Positions 12,290-25,473 of a DNA stretch of 64,000 nt are shown piece after piece. The stretch is taken from positions 1,549,463-1,613,462 of the forward strand of contig NW_020194518.1 of NCBI RefSeq assembly GCF_002865645.1. The letters are read 5' to 3'. A program made the translations under genes and the position numbers. The notes below the pieces were generated by a model. The model was not told the origin of the DNA. It searched no databases and saw only the letters and a list, made by a program, of their open reading frames with translations. The stretch comes from Hyaloscypha bicolor E (lineage: Eukaryota > Ascomycota > Leotiomycetes > Helotiales > Hyaloscyphaceae). Each line of letters opens with the position of its first letter. Position 1 is the stretch's first letter.

Positions 12290-15114
12290 GCTCGATTTAT
12301 TAGTATAATATTAGTAATATAAATAGTTCTTAAAAGAAATCTTTACTAGAGCTATTAAGACTTGAGAACTTAATATATCTAGGTTATTAAGATATTAGGG
12401 TATTATTTATATATTAAATAAGCCGGCTCTTAAAGAAGAATTATTATAAGCTAACTATAATAATTTTATAAATAGGTATTTTAGTATTAGTAAGATACTA
12501 GAGATTCTTTAGAGAAAGTATTTCTAGTAAAGTATAAGAAAGAATATAAAAGACTATATTAGAACTTATCCTATATATTAATAGACTAAAGTAAAGAAAT
12601 ATCTATTATATAATATATTTAGTTCATTTCCCTTCTTTTCTAAGCTATAGTAAGAAATTATTATAGACTTTATTACGGGACTACTTTTTTTTAGGTTTTA
12701 TAATAAAGTATATAATTCTATATTTATTATTATTAATAAATATACGAAAATAATATAATATATTCCGATTACTAAGGAAGTCTTGGCTCCTAAGCTAGTA
12801 GAGCTATTTATATACTATATTATTAAAGACTTTGGTATACCTGTAAATATAACCTTTAATAAAGAATCTATTTTTATAAGTAAGTTCTAGTTAAGTTTAT
12901 ATTTTTACTTAAAGATTTAATAATAGCTAAGTATAGTATTTTATTTATAAACTAATAGATAAATAGAGAATCTAAACTAAACTCTAGAATAATACTTAAG
13001 GTATTATACTAGCTACTAGTAAGATAACTAGATAGTAAAGCTTATTTTTATAGAATTTATATATAATAATTTTATATATTTAATAATAAGAATATTTCTA
13101 TTTTATATCTTATATGAATTCTATTCTAGTATTAAATTATATATTAAGAATAATATTTTAGAAAAAGAAGTACTAGTAATATAGAAAAGAATATAAAGAA
13201 TTTAAGTAAAATAGAAGATACTAGAGAAATAATAATAAGAAATAGTAAATATATAGAAAAAGTACTATAATAAGAAATATATTAATAAGAAATTTAAGAT
13301 ATATAATAAAATTATACTTTATATAAAGAATATTTAATAGCTATAACTTAGTATAAAGCTAGTAGATAAATACCTTGGCTTTTTTAAAGTTCTAGAAGTT
13401 ATAGAAATATATAAATAGGTATATTACTTAGAATTATTACTATTATATTAGATCTATAATATTTTCTATATTTCTCTTTTAGAATTATAGTACCTATAAG
13501 CTAGTACTATAGTAGAACTAGAGCTAGTCGAGATTAAAAATAAAGAGGAATTTAAAGTAGAATCTATTATAACTTATAAAGAGAACAGAAAAGAAAAAGA
13601 GTATCTTATTTATTAGAAGGGCTATTTACTAGTAAATAATATATAGGAATTACTAAATAATCTAGAGAATATAGTTTAAGAATTATAAGAATACTTGAAA
13701 AAAAGTAATATTATAATACTATTAGCTAAACGGAAATATAAAAAATAAATACTCTTATTAGGAAATTATTAAAAAACCATATATTTATTCTTAGAAAAAC
13801 TATATAAAAATTATTAAAAACTCTAATTTTTATATTCTATAAATATTCTATTCTTATAACTACTTTCTATTATTTTTATTATTATTCTTATTAGAATTCT
13901 TTCGAGAAATAAGTAATAAATTAGCCTATAAAGCTATTAGCTATTAGTAAGAAATAAAAAAGAAATAAGCTTATTTAATATTAAAGAATATTAATTATAT
14001 TATTAAGAGTATTTTATACTTATACTAAGCTAGTAAGAATTATTTAACTTATTCCTTGAATTATTAGGAGAATTCATTAGCCTTAAATAATAGCTTTAAT
14101 ATAAGAAATATATATAGTTTAGTATAAAAAAAGAGTAGTAATAGCTTTTTTTTTTTAAGTAAAGAATAGAAAAGATACTTATATATATTAATAGCTTAAA
14201 AAAGGCAGTTTAATTATATTATATATATTTAGGGAACCTTAAATAGTATTAGAATAAGAAATAAAAGAAGAAATTTATAATTTATAGAATTATATTTCTT
14301 ATTCTTAAAATAATAGTAATTATATATTAAGTAATTATTACTCTTAATATAAGTAAAATCAGGAAACTTAGTAATATTCTTGAAATATTAAAGATAATAA
14401 GAATAAATTAAAGATATAGGAATATTAGCTAAACGGGTAATAATAGGCTAATAAGTACTAAAAGAAGTATTTATTTTAATAAATAAAGAAATAGAAGAGG
14501 AAATTAGAAAGGAACTTAAATAAAGCTTAAATAAGGCTTAAAGAAGCTTAAAGAAGCTTAAAAAAGGCTTAAAAAAGGAAGATAAGAGATAAGAAAAAGC
14601 TAGATATAATATTATAGTTAAGAAAAAGGAAGATTAATTAGTAGAAAAAGAAAGGCCTTTTTATAATACTTTTTCTCTAAATAGTAATTATAAATTCGGA
14701 ACTAGCTTTATACTAGAAATACCTAGAAAATTCTAAAGAAGGAATTTATAAATAAACTAGAAGATTAGATTAATTTTTCTAAGCTCTTAGGCCTATAAAG
14801 TAATAATTTATTTATAAATAGAGGCTAAGTTAGGATTTATAAACTAATTAGGAGATTAGATAAATTTTATATCTAATAGTATATATTATATTTATATTAT
14901 TTTTATAAGAGGAAATTACTAGAGGTAATTTATAAACTAGCTAGAAAGAATTAATAAACTATATCCTTAATTCTATTATCTAGTATAATAATAGGGTAAT
15001 TATAGGAAGTCTTTAGGGAAAGCTAGTAGCCAGGAAAGTTTTAGGGAAATATTTATAAAGCTATTTATAGTTTTTCCAGGCCTTTTAGGGATAAGGGCCC
15101 AGAAAGAGAATTAA
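12290..15114 (+). pseudogene. Element X integrase and chromodomain relic plus 3' segment
   Basis: Continues pol after Y. Integrase-like sequence runs to about 13.4 kb. At about 13598-13690 a chromodomain is legible (Y-L-I-Y, stop in place of Trp, K-G-Y, then E-N-I-stop-E), which makes X a chromodomain-type Ty3/gypsy element. A 3' segment with degraded K/R-rich frames follows up to the LTR at 15115. None of it is translatable. Confidence 0.8.
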
Positions 15115-15417
15115 TATAATAGATATATATAATAGTATATAGATAGGTATTAGATATTATAGATCTAGTTTCCTATTTTGGATATAGCTTATAATCGGAA
15201 TTATATAGATTATATAAGATTTCCTAATTAAGTAAAGGGCTTTATATATCTGGCTAAATACTAGAGAATATATAGGGAAATACTTCTAGCTTTAGAAGAG
15301 GTATTAATTAGTCTCTTATTAGAATTAATTCTTGGAATTAGTTATACTTATAAATATTACTTTATAGCTTACTTACCTTAATTACTTATATATTACTTTA
15401 CTATTATATACTTTATA
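15115..15417 (+). repeat. 3' LTR of element X
   Basis: 303 bp, begins TATAATAG and ends TTTATA. It is followed by the duplicated target AATAG (15418-15422). Confidence 0.92.
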
Positions 15418-15422
15418 AATAG

Positions 15423-17826
15423 TTACTAAATTATATATTCGAATAATTAGTCTTAAAATTAACTAGAACCTATATCCTAAAAGAAACCGGGTCGGATTCT
15501 TAATACTATTTTATTTAATTATAAGACTTATTAGATACTTATATTTATTCTTTTAGGAAATAAGGTAATATTTATTTCTAAATAGCTTAAAAAAGCTTAG
15601 AAAATAAAATATATTATTTATTCTAAATTAAAGAAAATAGAAATAGAAGAATCTAGTAAAAGTAACTCTATTTCTAATAATTCTAATTTAGTAAATTCTA
15701 ATTTATAAAGCTATTAAAAAAGGAAAGAAAAGTTCCGAAAATTATATAAGAAATCTTTAAATAGTACTTTAGCTTCTTCTAGGCCTTAATAAAATACTAG
15801 TTTTATTTTAGATATAGTTTATTAAACTTATAAATAGAAAAAATACTTTTTAGGAAATATAAAGTATTTTAAATATATTAAATAGATTTAGTAAAACTTT
15901 AATAAGACTAAAACTATAAAAGAATTAAGGTATTTATAAAAGTAGATTAATACTATTATTATAGAAAAGTATTCTAAAGAAGACTCTTTTAAAAAATAAA
16001 GAAAAAAGAAAGCTAAATCTTAAATATTAATGATTTTAGCTATAATAAAAAAGATATATTATTTTATATAACTATTTAAATAAGATTAATATAGCCAGAA
16101 ATAAGTACCTTAGAAATATATAGTAGATTCGATAATACCGAATTAGATTACAATTTCCTTAATAATAATTAGGCTTAAAGCCGGGGCTTTATTATCTTAG
16201 CTAAATATAATTAAGAATTTGTAATTTTTTATAGAAATAGATTTAAGGTTTATTAAGCCTATAATCTTAAGGTATTTATTATAGATAATTATAATAAAAT
16301 ATATTCTTTTAAGTTCTAGTTCTATAGATATAAGAATATTAGCTCTTATAGCCTTATTTTTAGTATAGAATTTTATAAAATAATTCTTATATAATATATA
16401 GATTATATTAAGAAATAATAGATATATATATTTATATAGTTTAATAATATTAAGATCCTAATACTAAAAGAGTTTAGTAAAAAGCTTAACTAGTATTCTA
16501 AATTAGTATTTTAAGTTTTATTCTTAATTAAAAACAAATATAATTATCCTAAATAATAGATTTTATATATTTATAATAGTTATTAGATCTCTATTTTATT
16601 ATATAGTTCTAATAATACTAAATAGAAGTTTTTAATATAGTAAATTAATACTTTCTAAAAAGAGTCCTTAAAGATATCTATTTATTTCTAGAATAATAAA
16701 TACGAAAATTTCTTAGAAGTTTTTAATTCTAATAAAACTTCGGAACTTTCTAATCTTAATAATATTAAATACTCTATTAATATAGGTAATATGGTCCCGT
16801 ATAGACCTTTATATAATTTATTAGAGACCTAACTAGAAGTATTATATTTATATTTATAAAATATATTTTATAAATATTAGATAAGGCCTAATAAAAGCCT
16901 AGTAAAAATATCTATTCTTTTTATTTCTAAGAAAAATAGAGAACTATATCTTTATATTAATTATTATAAACTTAATTAAGTTATAATTAAAAATTAATAT
17001 TTACTTTTTCTTATTAATAAGATCCTTAATTAGTTTTAAGAAATTAAGATTTTTATAAAGTTAGATCTTAAGAATATATATTATTAAATAAGAATTTATA
17101 AAGAATATAAATAGAAAACGGTTTTTAGAACCTATTATAGCTATTTTAAATATTTTATAATATCTTTTAGGCTAGCTAATATATTAGCTATATTTCAAAT
17201 ATATATTAATATTATATTTATAGGACTTCTGGATTATTTTATAGTTATTTATTTAAATAATATCTTTATTTATTCTTAAAATAAAGATAAATATTATAAT
17301 TATATTTACTAGATATTTATTAGACTATATAAAAATAACTTATTTTATAAACTTAGTAAATACGAGTTTAATATTAAGAAAATCGAATTCTTAGGCTATC
17401 TTATTAGAATAGAAAGTATATATATAGATTTTAAATAAGTCTATAGTATTATTAAATAGCCAGAACTAGAATTATTCTATAATAACTAAGTATTTCTTGA
17501 ATTTACTAATTTCTATTCTAGGTTTATCTATTATTACTTTCAGGTAATTATAGGCTTAACAAATCTCTTAAAAAAATAGAAAAGAACCAGAAATCCGATT
17601 TCTTTATATAAATAAATAAAATAGCTAAAAGCTTTAAAACTTTAAAAAAGGCTTTTACTATAATACTTATTCTAATCTATTTTAATTCTTCTAAAAAGAT
17701 TTATATTAAAACTAATATATTGAAATTCGTAATTACTAGTACTATTTTATAATAAATTAATTCTAGTAATAGCCCGAAAAAATACTAGTATCTAGTAATA
17801 TTCTAGTTCCGGAAACTTTCCGAAGT
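15423..17826 (+). pseudogene. Element A gag (3' part), protease and RT relic
   Basis: Resumes A after X and is colinear with 21361-23757 of B. The RT core is at about 16900-17560. The active-site box at 17250-17261 reads YLNN, so both catalytic Asp codons have become Asn through G-to-A changes. Cut at 17826 by the TRIM insertion. Heavily RIP-mutated. Confidence 0.82.
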
Positions 17827-17979
17827 TGTTGCATGGCAACTGCGTGCTAGTAGTCACGTACAGGCTCACGTGACTACATTCCTGTATTTAAGCTTTGGCC
17901 ACTCGTGCCACACCTCTCTTTCCTCTTCATCTATCAATATATTATTATTATAATACAACACTAATGTTTTATTGTAACA
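17827..17979 (+). repeat. 5' LTR of TRIM
   Basis: TG...CA ended, with short inverted termini TGTT/AACA. It contains TCACGTGAC and a TATTTAAG box that could serve as a TATA element. Confidence 0.92.
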
Positions 17980-18708
17980 AATGGTAGCAATGCTCTTTAA
18001 TTCGATTTAATCAGGGTCTCCTTACTCTTGATTACCTGCGAATTCCTCCATATCTCCCAAGCAAGCTCTCCAAAGCTCTGCTCTCCAACCAGTCGATCTC
18101 TTAATTGAGTCATCGATTGGAAACCGATACCCCCCCTTTTCAATTAGACCTCTTAATTGAGCGTTCTATTTGATAAACAAATCGATTTTCAGTTATCGCC
18201 ATCCGTACGATAATTATCGTCTGAATCGGAGCACCATACTCGCCCTCCAGCGATCGCGACCGATACTGCCCTCCCGATGCTTCCGCACCATAAACGACCT
18301 CCATATCAACCATAGCGTGCATAAATATCGCAATAGCCTCCTTCTCAACTTGACGTCCCTGTACGCTTCGTACAGCCTCGACTACCATCCTCCTCCTGCC
18401 GTCGAACAGCCTTCCTTAGCTTATCGACAGCTCCCTGCCTCTCTCCTGCACCCCCTGTGCTCCCTGCGCTCCCTGCGCTCCCTGCGCTCCCTGCGTATCG
18501 AATACATATATACGGTGCTACTGGGACGCTTTGGTGCTAGCATTAGGCTAGGTGCTCTGGTAGAGTTCAGGGATATTGGATAAGGCTGTTTTTGAGCTTT
18601 GGGTGGAATTGTTCCGTTTTCTGTCTTTTCGAAAAGTTGGCCCGTACGTACGAGTAAAATCGTACGTATAGCGTAGAGGACCACGCAGTTCTTTCTTTTG
18701 GGGGCATA
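17980..18708 (+). other. TRIM internal region, non-coding
   Basis: A primer-binding-site-like TGGTAGC lies at its start. Near 18464-18500 the 9-mer CTCCCTGCG is repeated about four times. Open frames up to 137 codons exist on both strands but overlap each other and resemble no gag or pol domain. A short G run (GGGGG, about 18700) just before the 3' LTR is a weak polypurine tract. Confidence 0.75.
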
Positions 18709-18861
18709 TGTTGCATGGCAACTGCGTACTAGTAGTCACGTACAGGCTCACGTGACTACATTCCTGTATTTAAGCTTTGGCCACTCGTGCCACACCTCTC
18801 TTTCCTCTTCATCTATCAATATATTATTATTACAATACAATACCAATGTTTTATTGTAACA
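18709..18861 (+). repeat. 3' LTR of TRIM
   Basis: 153 bp, near-identical to 17827-17979. It is followed by TSD GAAGT. Confidence 0.92.
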
Positions 18862-18866
18862 GAAGT

Positions 18867-20164
18867 CAAATATAACTATAATATCTATAATAGGAAGTTA
18901 TTTATAATTATTAAAGCTTTTAAATATTAGTACTATTATCTTAAAAAAACCAGATATATAATTAAAGTTATTATAAACTATAATAATCTCTAATATTTTA
19001 TAGAAATAAAATATTTAAAAAGCTATTAAATATATTAAATAATATATAATTTTAATATTATTTATTATAAAAATACCTTAAATCTAGTAAATGAACCTAA
19101 TAAAAAACCTAATTATAAAAAAGATCTTATTAATATAACTTGGCTTTCGATTTTTTAAAATAAGCTAAAAAGAGCTTTTATAATTATAATTTAGAAGTTC
19201 TTATAAATATCTAAAAAGTTATCTTTTTAAAATAAGTATTATTTAATACTTATTATATTTATAATAATTAAAAAGAAATATTTATTATAAAACAAGTAAA
19301 TAGATTATTTTATAGATTCCTTAATTATAGAATTAGTTAAGAAATAAAATATAGAGAGATATTTTAAAGAGTCTATTATTATAGCTAAAATAATAGAAAT
19401 ATCTATAATTATATTATTTAATAAAACTAAAAACTTTTTAATTTCTCAAGTTTTTAAATTAGATAGTTATAAATATCTAATTTTCTATATATAGATATAT
19501 AGATATATATAGCTATTAAAAGAGCTATAATACTAGCTCTTTTATTTGAATTTCTTCTGGATATTATTTAAATAGCTTAGAAAAATGATTCTTAATATTA
19601 GAATATCTTGAAATAGAGATTTAATAAAAAAGATATTAAAAGAAAAGAAATCTAGAAAAATAATTTGAGCCTATTTAAATACTATTTAAGAATTATTATA
19701 TCTAATAATTCCGCTTTATATTAAGAAGTTATAAAGCTTTATTATAATAATCTAATAGCTAGATATTATAGAATAGAAAAAACTCTCGAGCTTTTTAGAA
19801 AGTTCTAGTATTAGAAAAATATAAAAAGAGATATTTATAAGTATTATTAAAAATATAATATTTACTAGAAAGTTAAGACTAAGAGATATTTATTATATAA
19901 TCTATTTAGTAGTTTACTATAACCTGAGAGATCCTAAAATAAAATTTTTATAGATTTTATTATAGGCCTACTATTATATAAAAACCTAATAAAAGATCTC
20001 GATTTTAATATAATTCTTATAATTATTAACTAGTATTCTAAAATAGTAAAATATATTATATATTATAAAATAGTTAACTTTCTAAAGCTTATTAAGATTA
20101 TATAGGAATATATTTTCTTAATTTTTAGCTCTCTTAATAGAATTATTTCCGATTAAGAAATAGT
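18867..20164 (+). pseudogene. Element A RNase H and integrase relic
   Basis: Colinear with 23770-25075 of B. It carries the end of the RNase H region and the integrase up to the point where B is inserted (TSD ATTTA at 20165-20169). All frames are broken by RIP. Confidence 0.8.
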
Positions 20165-20169
20165 ATTTA

Positions 20170-20467
20170 TATAATATATACAGGGTCGCACGTGACTTAA
20201 GGGCATATAATAAACCTCGGATATCACGGGTATTAATTAGGGAGATTGGCGGCCCTTTAATATCCTAACTAATTACTATTTATATTATATGTATTAGGCT
20301 TATAAATTACTAATTATATATATGTTATTAGGGCCTCCTATTTAGAGGGGGCTTCCCTGGACCTTATAGGAGGAATAAAGATTAGTTCTATACTAAATTT
20401 AATACTATGGTTTCATAATATACTAATTTATTTTATTATCTTATTACTTACTAATAAGTACCTTATA
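20170..20467 (+). repeat. 5' LTR of element B
   Basis: 298 bp, begins TATAATATATACAGGG (TG to TA by RIP) and ends CCTTATA. It carries GGGTCGCACGTGAC. Confidence 0.93.
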
Positions 20468-22100
20468 AGCTAATCTCTTTACCCTTAAAGGAAGTAATTT
20501 AATAAGTAATTATGTCTCGGAATCTACGAAATATATAACTTCTTACCAGAGCTATTTCTATAAAAGAAGTTAACTAGATTAACCCTAATATAGATAATAG
20601 TAAAGGCTTATCTAATACTTTTAATAGGGCTCCTTAGGAGCCTCTAAGAGCTAGTAATAATAATAGAAATAATTCCGGTAATAATTAAGACACCGAGATT
20701 AATACCCAAGTTACTATTACCCAAGCTATAAAATAGGGCTTATATACTAAAGTTAAAGCGCTCTAATAAAAGCAAGAATTAGTAAATGTAATTAACTAAT
20801 ATATCTTATAGTTAGAGTAATATAAGAATACTTTTAGGAATACCTTATAGTTTATTATATCTTATAGAAACTTTATTCGTAAGTTTATTTCCTTTTCCTT
20901 AGTAATTCTTATTAGGGAACTTCCTAAAATAGGATTAGAACCTATTTTCTTTCCTAATATAATAAGCTTTAAGAGTAATCTTAATACTATTTATTAGGAG
21001 CTACTATATAATATCCTAAAGATATATTTAGACCGAGAGAAGCTTCTTAAAATCCGGATACCTAACTTATATTATAGAAAGTTCCTTAAGAAATAAAGGA
21101 TATTTGTGTTTTCCTAGAAAGTAGTCTTTAGGACCTAACCTTGAATTTATAATAGATACTTTTCTAGAATTAATTTTACTATAAGTATTCTTAGGAACAA
21201 ACCTCATAATACTTAGGAAGCTATAATAAAGTAAAGCTCACTATTATATAAGGTTTATTAGAAGTAATTTAAGGCCTACTTAGCTAATATGCTCTAAGTA
21301 CCTTAAACTCATTAATAAGATATCTTTAAGAAGCTCCGAGATCTTTATTAGAAGAATAGTAAGATAATTACTAAGTTATATACTTGGATAATTAGTCTCG
21401 AAATTAACTAGGACCTATACTCTAAGCAGGACTAGGTCCGGACTCTTAATATTACTTTATCTAACTATAAGACTTATTAGATATTTATATCTATTTTCTT
21501 AGGAAATAAAGTAGTATCTATTTCCGAATAGCTTAAGAAAGCTCAGAAAGCAGAATATATTACTTATCTTAAATTAAGAAAAATAAAGGCAGGAAAGTTT
21601 AGTAAGAGTAATTCTGCCCCTAAAGACTTTAACTTAGCGAATTCTGATTTATAAGGCTATTAAAAAAAGAAAAATAAGTTCCGAAAATCACGTAAGAAAC
21701 TTTTAGGTAATACTTTAGCTTCTTTAAGGCCTTAATAAAGTACTAGTTTTACTTTAGGTATAATTTATTAGACTTATAAATAGAAAAGATATTTTTTAGG
21801 AAATATAAAGTATTCTAAATATATTAAATAGGCTTGGCAGAACCCTAATAAGGCTAAAACTATAGAAGAATTAAGATATTTATAAAAACAAGTTAATACT
21901 ATTACTATAAAAAAGCACTCTAGAGAAGATTCTCCTAAGAAATAGGGAAAAAGAAAGGCCAAATCTTAAATATTAATAATTTTAACTATAATAAAAAAGG
22001 TATATTACTTTATATAATTATTTAAGTAAGATTAATATAACTAGAAATAAGTACCTTAGAAATATATAGTAAACTCGGTAATACCGGGTTAGACTATAAC
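20468..22100 (+). pseudogene. Element B gag relic
   Basis: Occupies the gag position downstream of the LTR and is colinear with 392-1290 plus 15423-16150 of A. Long stretches of one plus-strand frame are readable between RIP stops. I cannot name a domain. Confidence 0.65.
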
Positions 22101-23537
22101 TTCCTTAATAATAATTAGGCTTAAAGCCAGGGCTTTATTACTTTAGCTAAGTATAACTAAGGGTTTATAACTTTTTATAAAAATAGATTTAAGGTCTATT
22201 AAGCCTATAATCTTAAGGTATTTATTATAGATAATTATAGTAAAATGCGTTTTTTTAAGCTCCGGTTCTATAAATATAAGAATATTAGCTCTTATAGCCT
22301 TATTTTTAGTATGGAATTTTATAAAGTAATTCTTGTATAATATATAGACTATATTAAGAAATAATAAGTATATATACTTGCGTGACCTAATAATATTAAG
22401 ATCCTAATACTAAAAAAGTTTAGTAAAAAGCTTAACTAGTATCCTAAGCTAGTGCCTTAAGTCTTATTCTTAATAAAAGGCAAATATAACTATCTTAGAT
22501 AATAAACTTCGTATATTTATAATAATTACTAGGTCTTTACTTTATTATATAGTTCTAGTAATATTAAATAGGAGTTTTTAATATAGTAAATTAATATTCT
22601 TTAGAAAAGAGCCTTAGAAATACTTATTTATTTCTGAAATAATAAATATAAAAACTTCTTAGAGGTTTTTAACCCTAATAAAGCTTTAGAACTTCCTAAT
22701 CTTAGTAGTATTAAATACTTTATTAATATAAATAATATAGTCCTATATAAGCCTTTATATAATTTATTAGAGACCTAACTAGAAATATTATATCTATATT
22801 TATAGGATATGCTTTATAAATATTAGATAAGGCCTAGTAAAAGCCTAGTAAAAGCACTTATTCTTTTTATTCCTAAAAAAGATAAAAGGCTATACCTTTA
22901 TATTAATTATTATAAACTTAATTAAGTTATAATTAAGAATTAGTATCTGCTTCTTCTTATTAATAAAACTCTTAACCGGCTCTAAGAAGCCAAGATCTTT
23001 ATAAAGCTAGATCTTAAGAATATATATTATTAGGTAAGAATTCATAAAGAATACGAGTAGAAAATAGCTTTTAGGACTTACTATAGCTATTTTAAATATC
23101 TTATAATACCTTTTAGGCTAGCTAATATACTAGCCATATTTCAAGTATATATTAATACTATATTTATAGGGCTCCTAAATTATTTTGTAATTATTTATTT
23201 AGATAATATTCTTATTTATTCCCGAAATAAAAATAAATATTATAATTATATTTACTAGGTATTTACTAGGCTATATAAAAATAACCTATTTTATAAACTT
23301 AGTAAATACGAGTTTAATATTAAGGAAGTCGAATTTCTAGGCTTTCTTATTAAAATAGAAAATATTTATATAAATCCTAAATAGATCTATAATATTATTA
23401 AATAGCTAGAACTAAAATTATTTTATAATATTTAAGTATTTCTTAGATTTACTAATTTCTATTATAGGTTTATTTACTATTACTCTCAGGTAATTATAAG
23501 CTTAATAGATCTCTTAAAAAAAATAGAAAAGAACCAG
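22101..23537 (+). pseudogene. Element B protease and RT relic
   Basis: A protease-like segment at about 22.1-22.5 kb is followed by the RT at about 22790-23470. The RT box reads V-I-I-Y-L-D-N at 23187-23207, with only the second catalytic Asp mutated, which fits the milder decay of B compared with A (YLNN). Confidence 0.82.
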
Positions 23538-25094
23538 AAATCCGGTTTCTTTATATAAATAAATAAAGTAGCTAAAAGCTTTAAGACTTTAAAAAAAGCT
23601 TTTACTATAATACCTATTCTAGTCTATTTTAATTCTTCTAAGAATATTTATATTAAAACTAATATATTAAAATTCGTAATTACTAGTATTATTTTATAAT
23701 AAGTTAATTTTAGTAATAGCCCCAAAAAATACTAGTATCTAGTAATATTCTAGTCCCAGAAACTTTCTAGAGCCAAATATAACTATAGTACCTATAATAG
23801 GAAATTACTTATAATTATTAAAGCCTTTAAATATTAGCGCTATTATCTTAAAAAGTCCAGGTTTATAATTAAGGTTATTATAGACTATAATAACCTCTAA
23901 TATTTTATAGAAATAAAGTATTTAAAGAGCTATTAAATATATTAGGTAATATATCTTATAATATATAATTTTAATATTATTTACTATAAAAGTGCCTTAA
24001 ACCTAGTAAACGGACCTAGTAGAAAACCTAATTATAAAAAAGGTCCTATTAATATAACTTAGCTTCTAACTTTTTAGAATAAATTAAAGAAAGCTTTTAT
24101 AATTATAATTTAGAAATTCTTATAAATATCTAAAAAGTTATCTTTTTAAAATAAGTATTATTTAATACTTGCTATATTTATAATAGCTAAGAAGAAATAT
24201 TTACTATAAGATAAGTAAATAAATTATTTTATAGATTCTTTAATTATAGAATTAGTTAAGAAGTAAGATATAGGAAAATGCCTTAAAGGCTTTACTATTA
24301 TAGCTAAGGTAATAGGAATATTCATAACTATATTACTTAATAAAACTAAAGATTTCTTAGTCTCTTAAGTTTTTAAATTAGATAATTATAAATATCTAAT
24401 TCCCTATATATAAATATATGCGGCTACTAAAAGAGCTATAGTACTAGCTTCTTTATCTAAATTTCTTCTAGATATTATCTAGATAACTTAGAGAAATAAT
24501 TCTTAATATTAGAATATTATAAAATAAAGGCTTAGTAAGAAAGATACTAAGGAAAAGAAAATCTAGAAAAATAATTCGGGCTTATTCAGGTATTATTCAA
24601 GAATTATTATACCTAATAATCCTGCTTTATATTAAGAAATTATAAAGCTTTATTATAATAACCTAATAGCCAGATACTATAAAATAGAAAAAACTCTTGA
24701 GCTTCTTAGAAAATCCTAGTATTAGGAAAATATAAAAAGAAATATTCGTAATTATTATTAAGAATATAATATTTACTAAAGAATTAAGGCAAAGAGGCAT
24801 TTACTATATAGTTTACTTAGTAGTTTACTATAGCCTAAGAAACTCTAAAATAAGATTTCTATAGATTTTATTATAGGTTTATTACTATATAAGAACCTAG
24901 TAAGAGGTCCTAATTTTAATATAATTCTTATAATTATTAACTAGTACTCTAAAATAGTAAGGTATATTATATATTATAAAACTATTAATTCTCTAGAGCT
25001 TACTAAGATTATATAGAAATATATTTTCTTAATCTTTAGCTTCCTTAATAGAATTATTTCTAATTAAGAAATAGTATTTACTAGCTAGTTCTAA
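23538..25094 (+). repeat. 1,557-bp direct repeat within B, copy 1 (RNase H and integrase)
   Basis: Wherever I compared it, this stretch is identical and gap-free with 25474-27030 (constant offset 1936). It begins AAATCCGG and ends AGTTCTAA. It holds the RNase H and most of the integrase relic of B. Confidence 0.93.
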
Positions 25095-25473
25095 AAAAAA
25101 AAAAAAAAAAAAAAAAAAGACCAAGAAAGATAAAAAAAATTCTCTAGATAATTCGAATATTCATGGACTCTCATTATCATTTATTTGGATATTAGTCTTT
25201 TATCATTTAGATTCTTTATGAATTTATATATTTTATTAAAATCAAGATCGATGAAATTATTATTATAATATCTAGCCATAAATCCTAAATCATATGTTTT
25301 AAAAGTAAAATTATTCTTTCGGGTCTTTAAGCTGAAGGGAATTATAATTTAGCATAATGATTCAAATATTTTATCCATAAAAATATATCGGATCATTTTA
25401 TGGATCATTTATGTGTTATATATCGGTGATATGATAACAATAAAGCGCCTTATTTATTGCTTATAAGTAGATT
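25095..25473. other. 379-bp foreign AT-rich spacer starting with a poly(A) tract
   Basis: Lies between the two perfect copies. An unbroken run of 26 A residues (25093-25118) opens it. The rest is AT-rich but keeps TG and CA dinucleotides and lacks the TA saturation of RIP DNA, so its history differs from that of its surroundings. No reading frame, and it matches nothing else in the window. It may be mitochondrial DNA, filler DNA from break repair, or a misjoin in the assembly. Confidence 0.6.

Larger units (their letters stand above)
1291..15417 (+). mobile_element. Element X: Ty3/gypsy chromodomain retrotransposon nested in A
   Basis: LTRs are 303 bp each (1291-1593 and 15115-15417) and are flanked by a perfect TSD AATAG (1286-1290 and 15418-15422). 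Excising X plus one AATAG restores the alignment of A with B. X is itself split by an inverted sister copy Y (5134-12120). Its own sequence (1291-5133 plus 12290-15417) totals about 6.97 kb, close to Y at about 6.99 kb. Remnants of a CCHC knuckle, aspartic protease, RT, integrase and a C-terminal chromodomain appear in order. All frames are destroyed by RIP-type mutations. Confidence 0.93.
17827..18861 (+). mobile_element. TRIM: miniature non-autonomous LTR retrotransposon
   Basis: Two 153-bp LTRs (17827-17979 and 18709-18861) begin TGTTGCATGG and end TTGTAACA. They differ at about four or five positions. A perfect TSD GAAGT flanks the element (17822-17826 and 18862-18866). Directly after the 5' LTR comes TGGTAGCAATGC, which fits a tRNA primer-binding site (TGG start). 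The internal region is only 729 bp and encodes nothing recognisable. The base composition is normal, so the element escaped RIP although it sits inside RIP-ruined A; it is therefore a later insertion. Orientation is set by the primer-binding site. Confidence 0.93.

Noticed and set aside
18140..18751. Four overlapping ORFs of 67-137 codons in the TRIM interior as genes
   Set aside because: They overlap on both strands, contain a low-complexity L-R-S repeat from the CTCCCTGCG array, and show no gag, pol or other domain.
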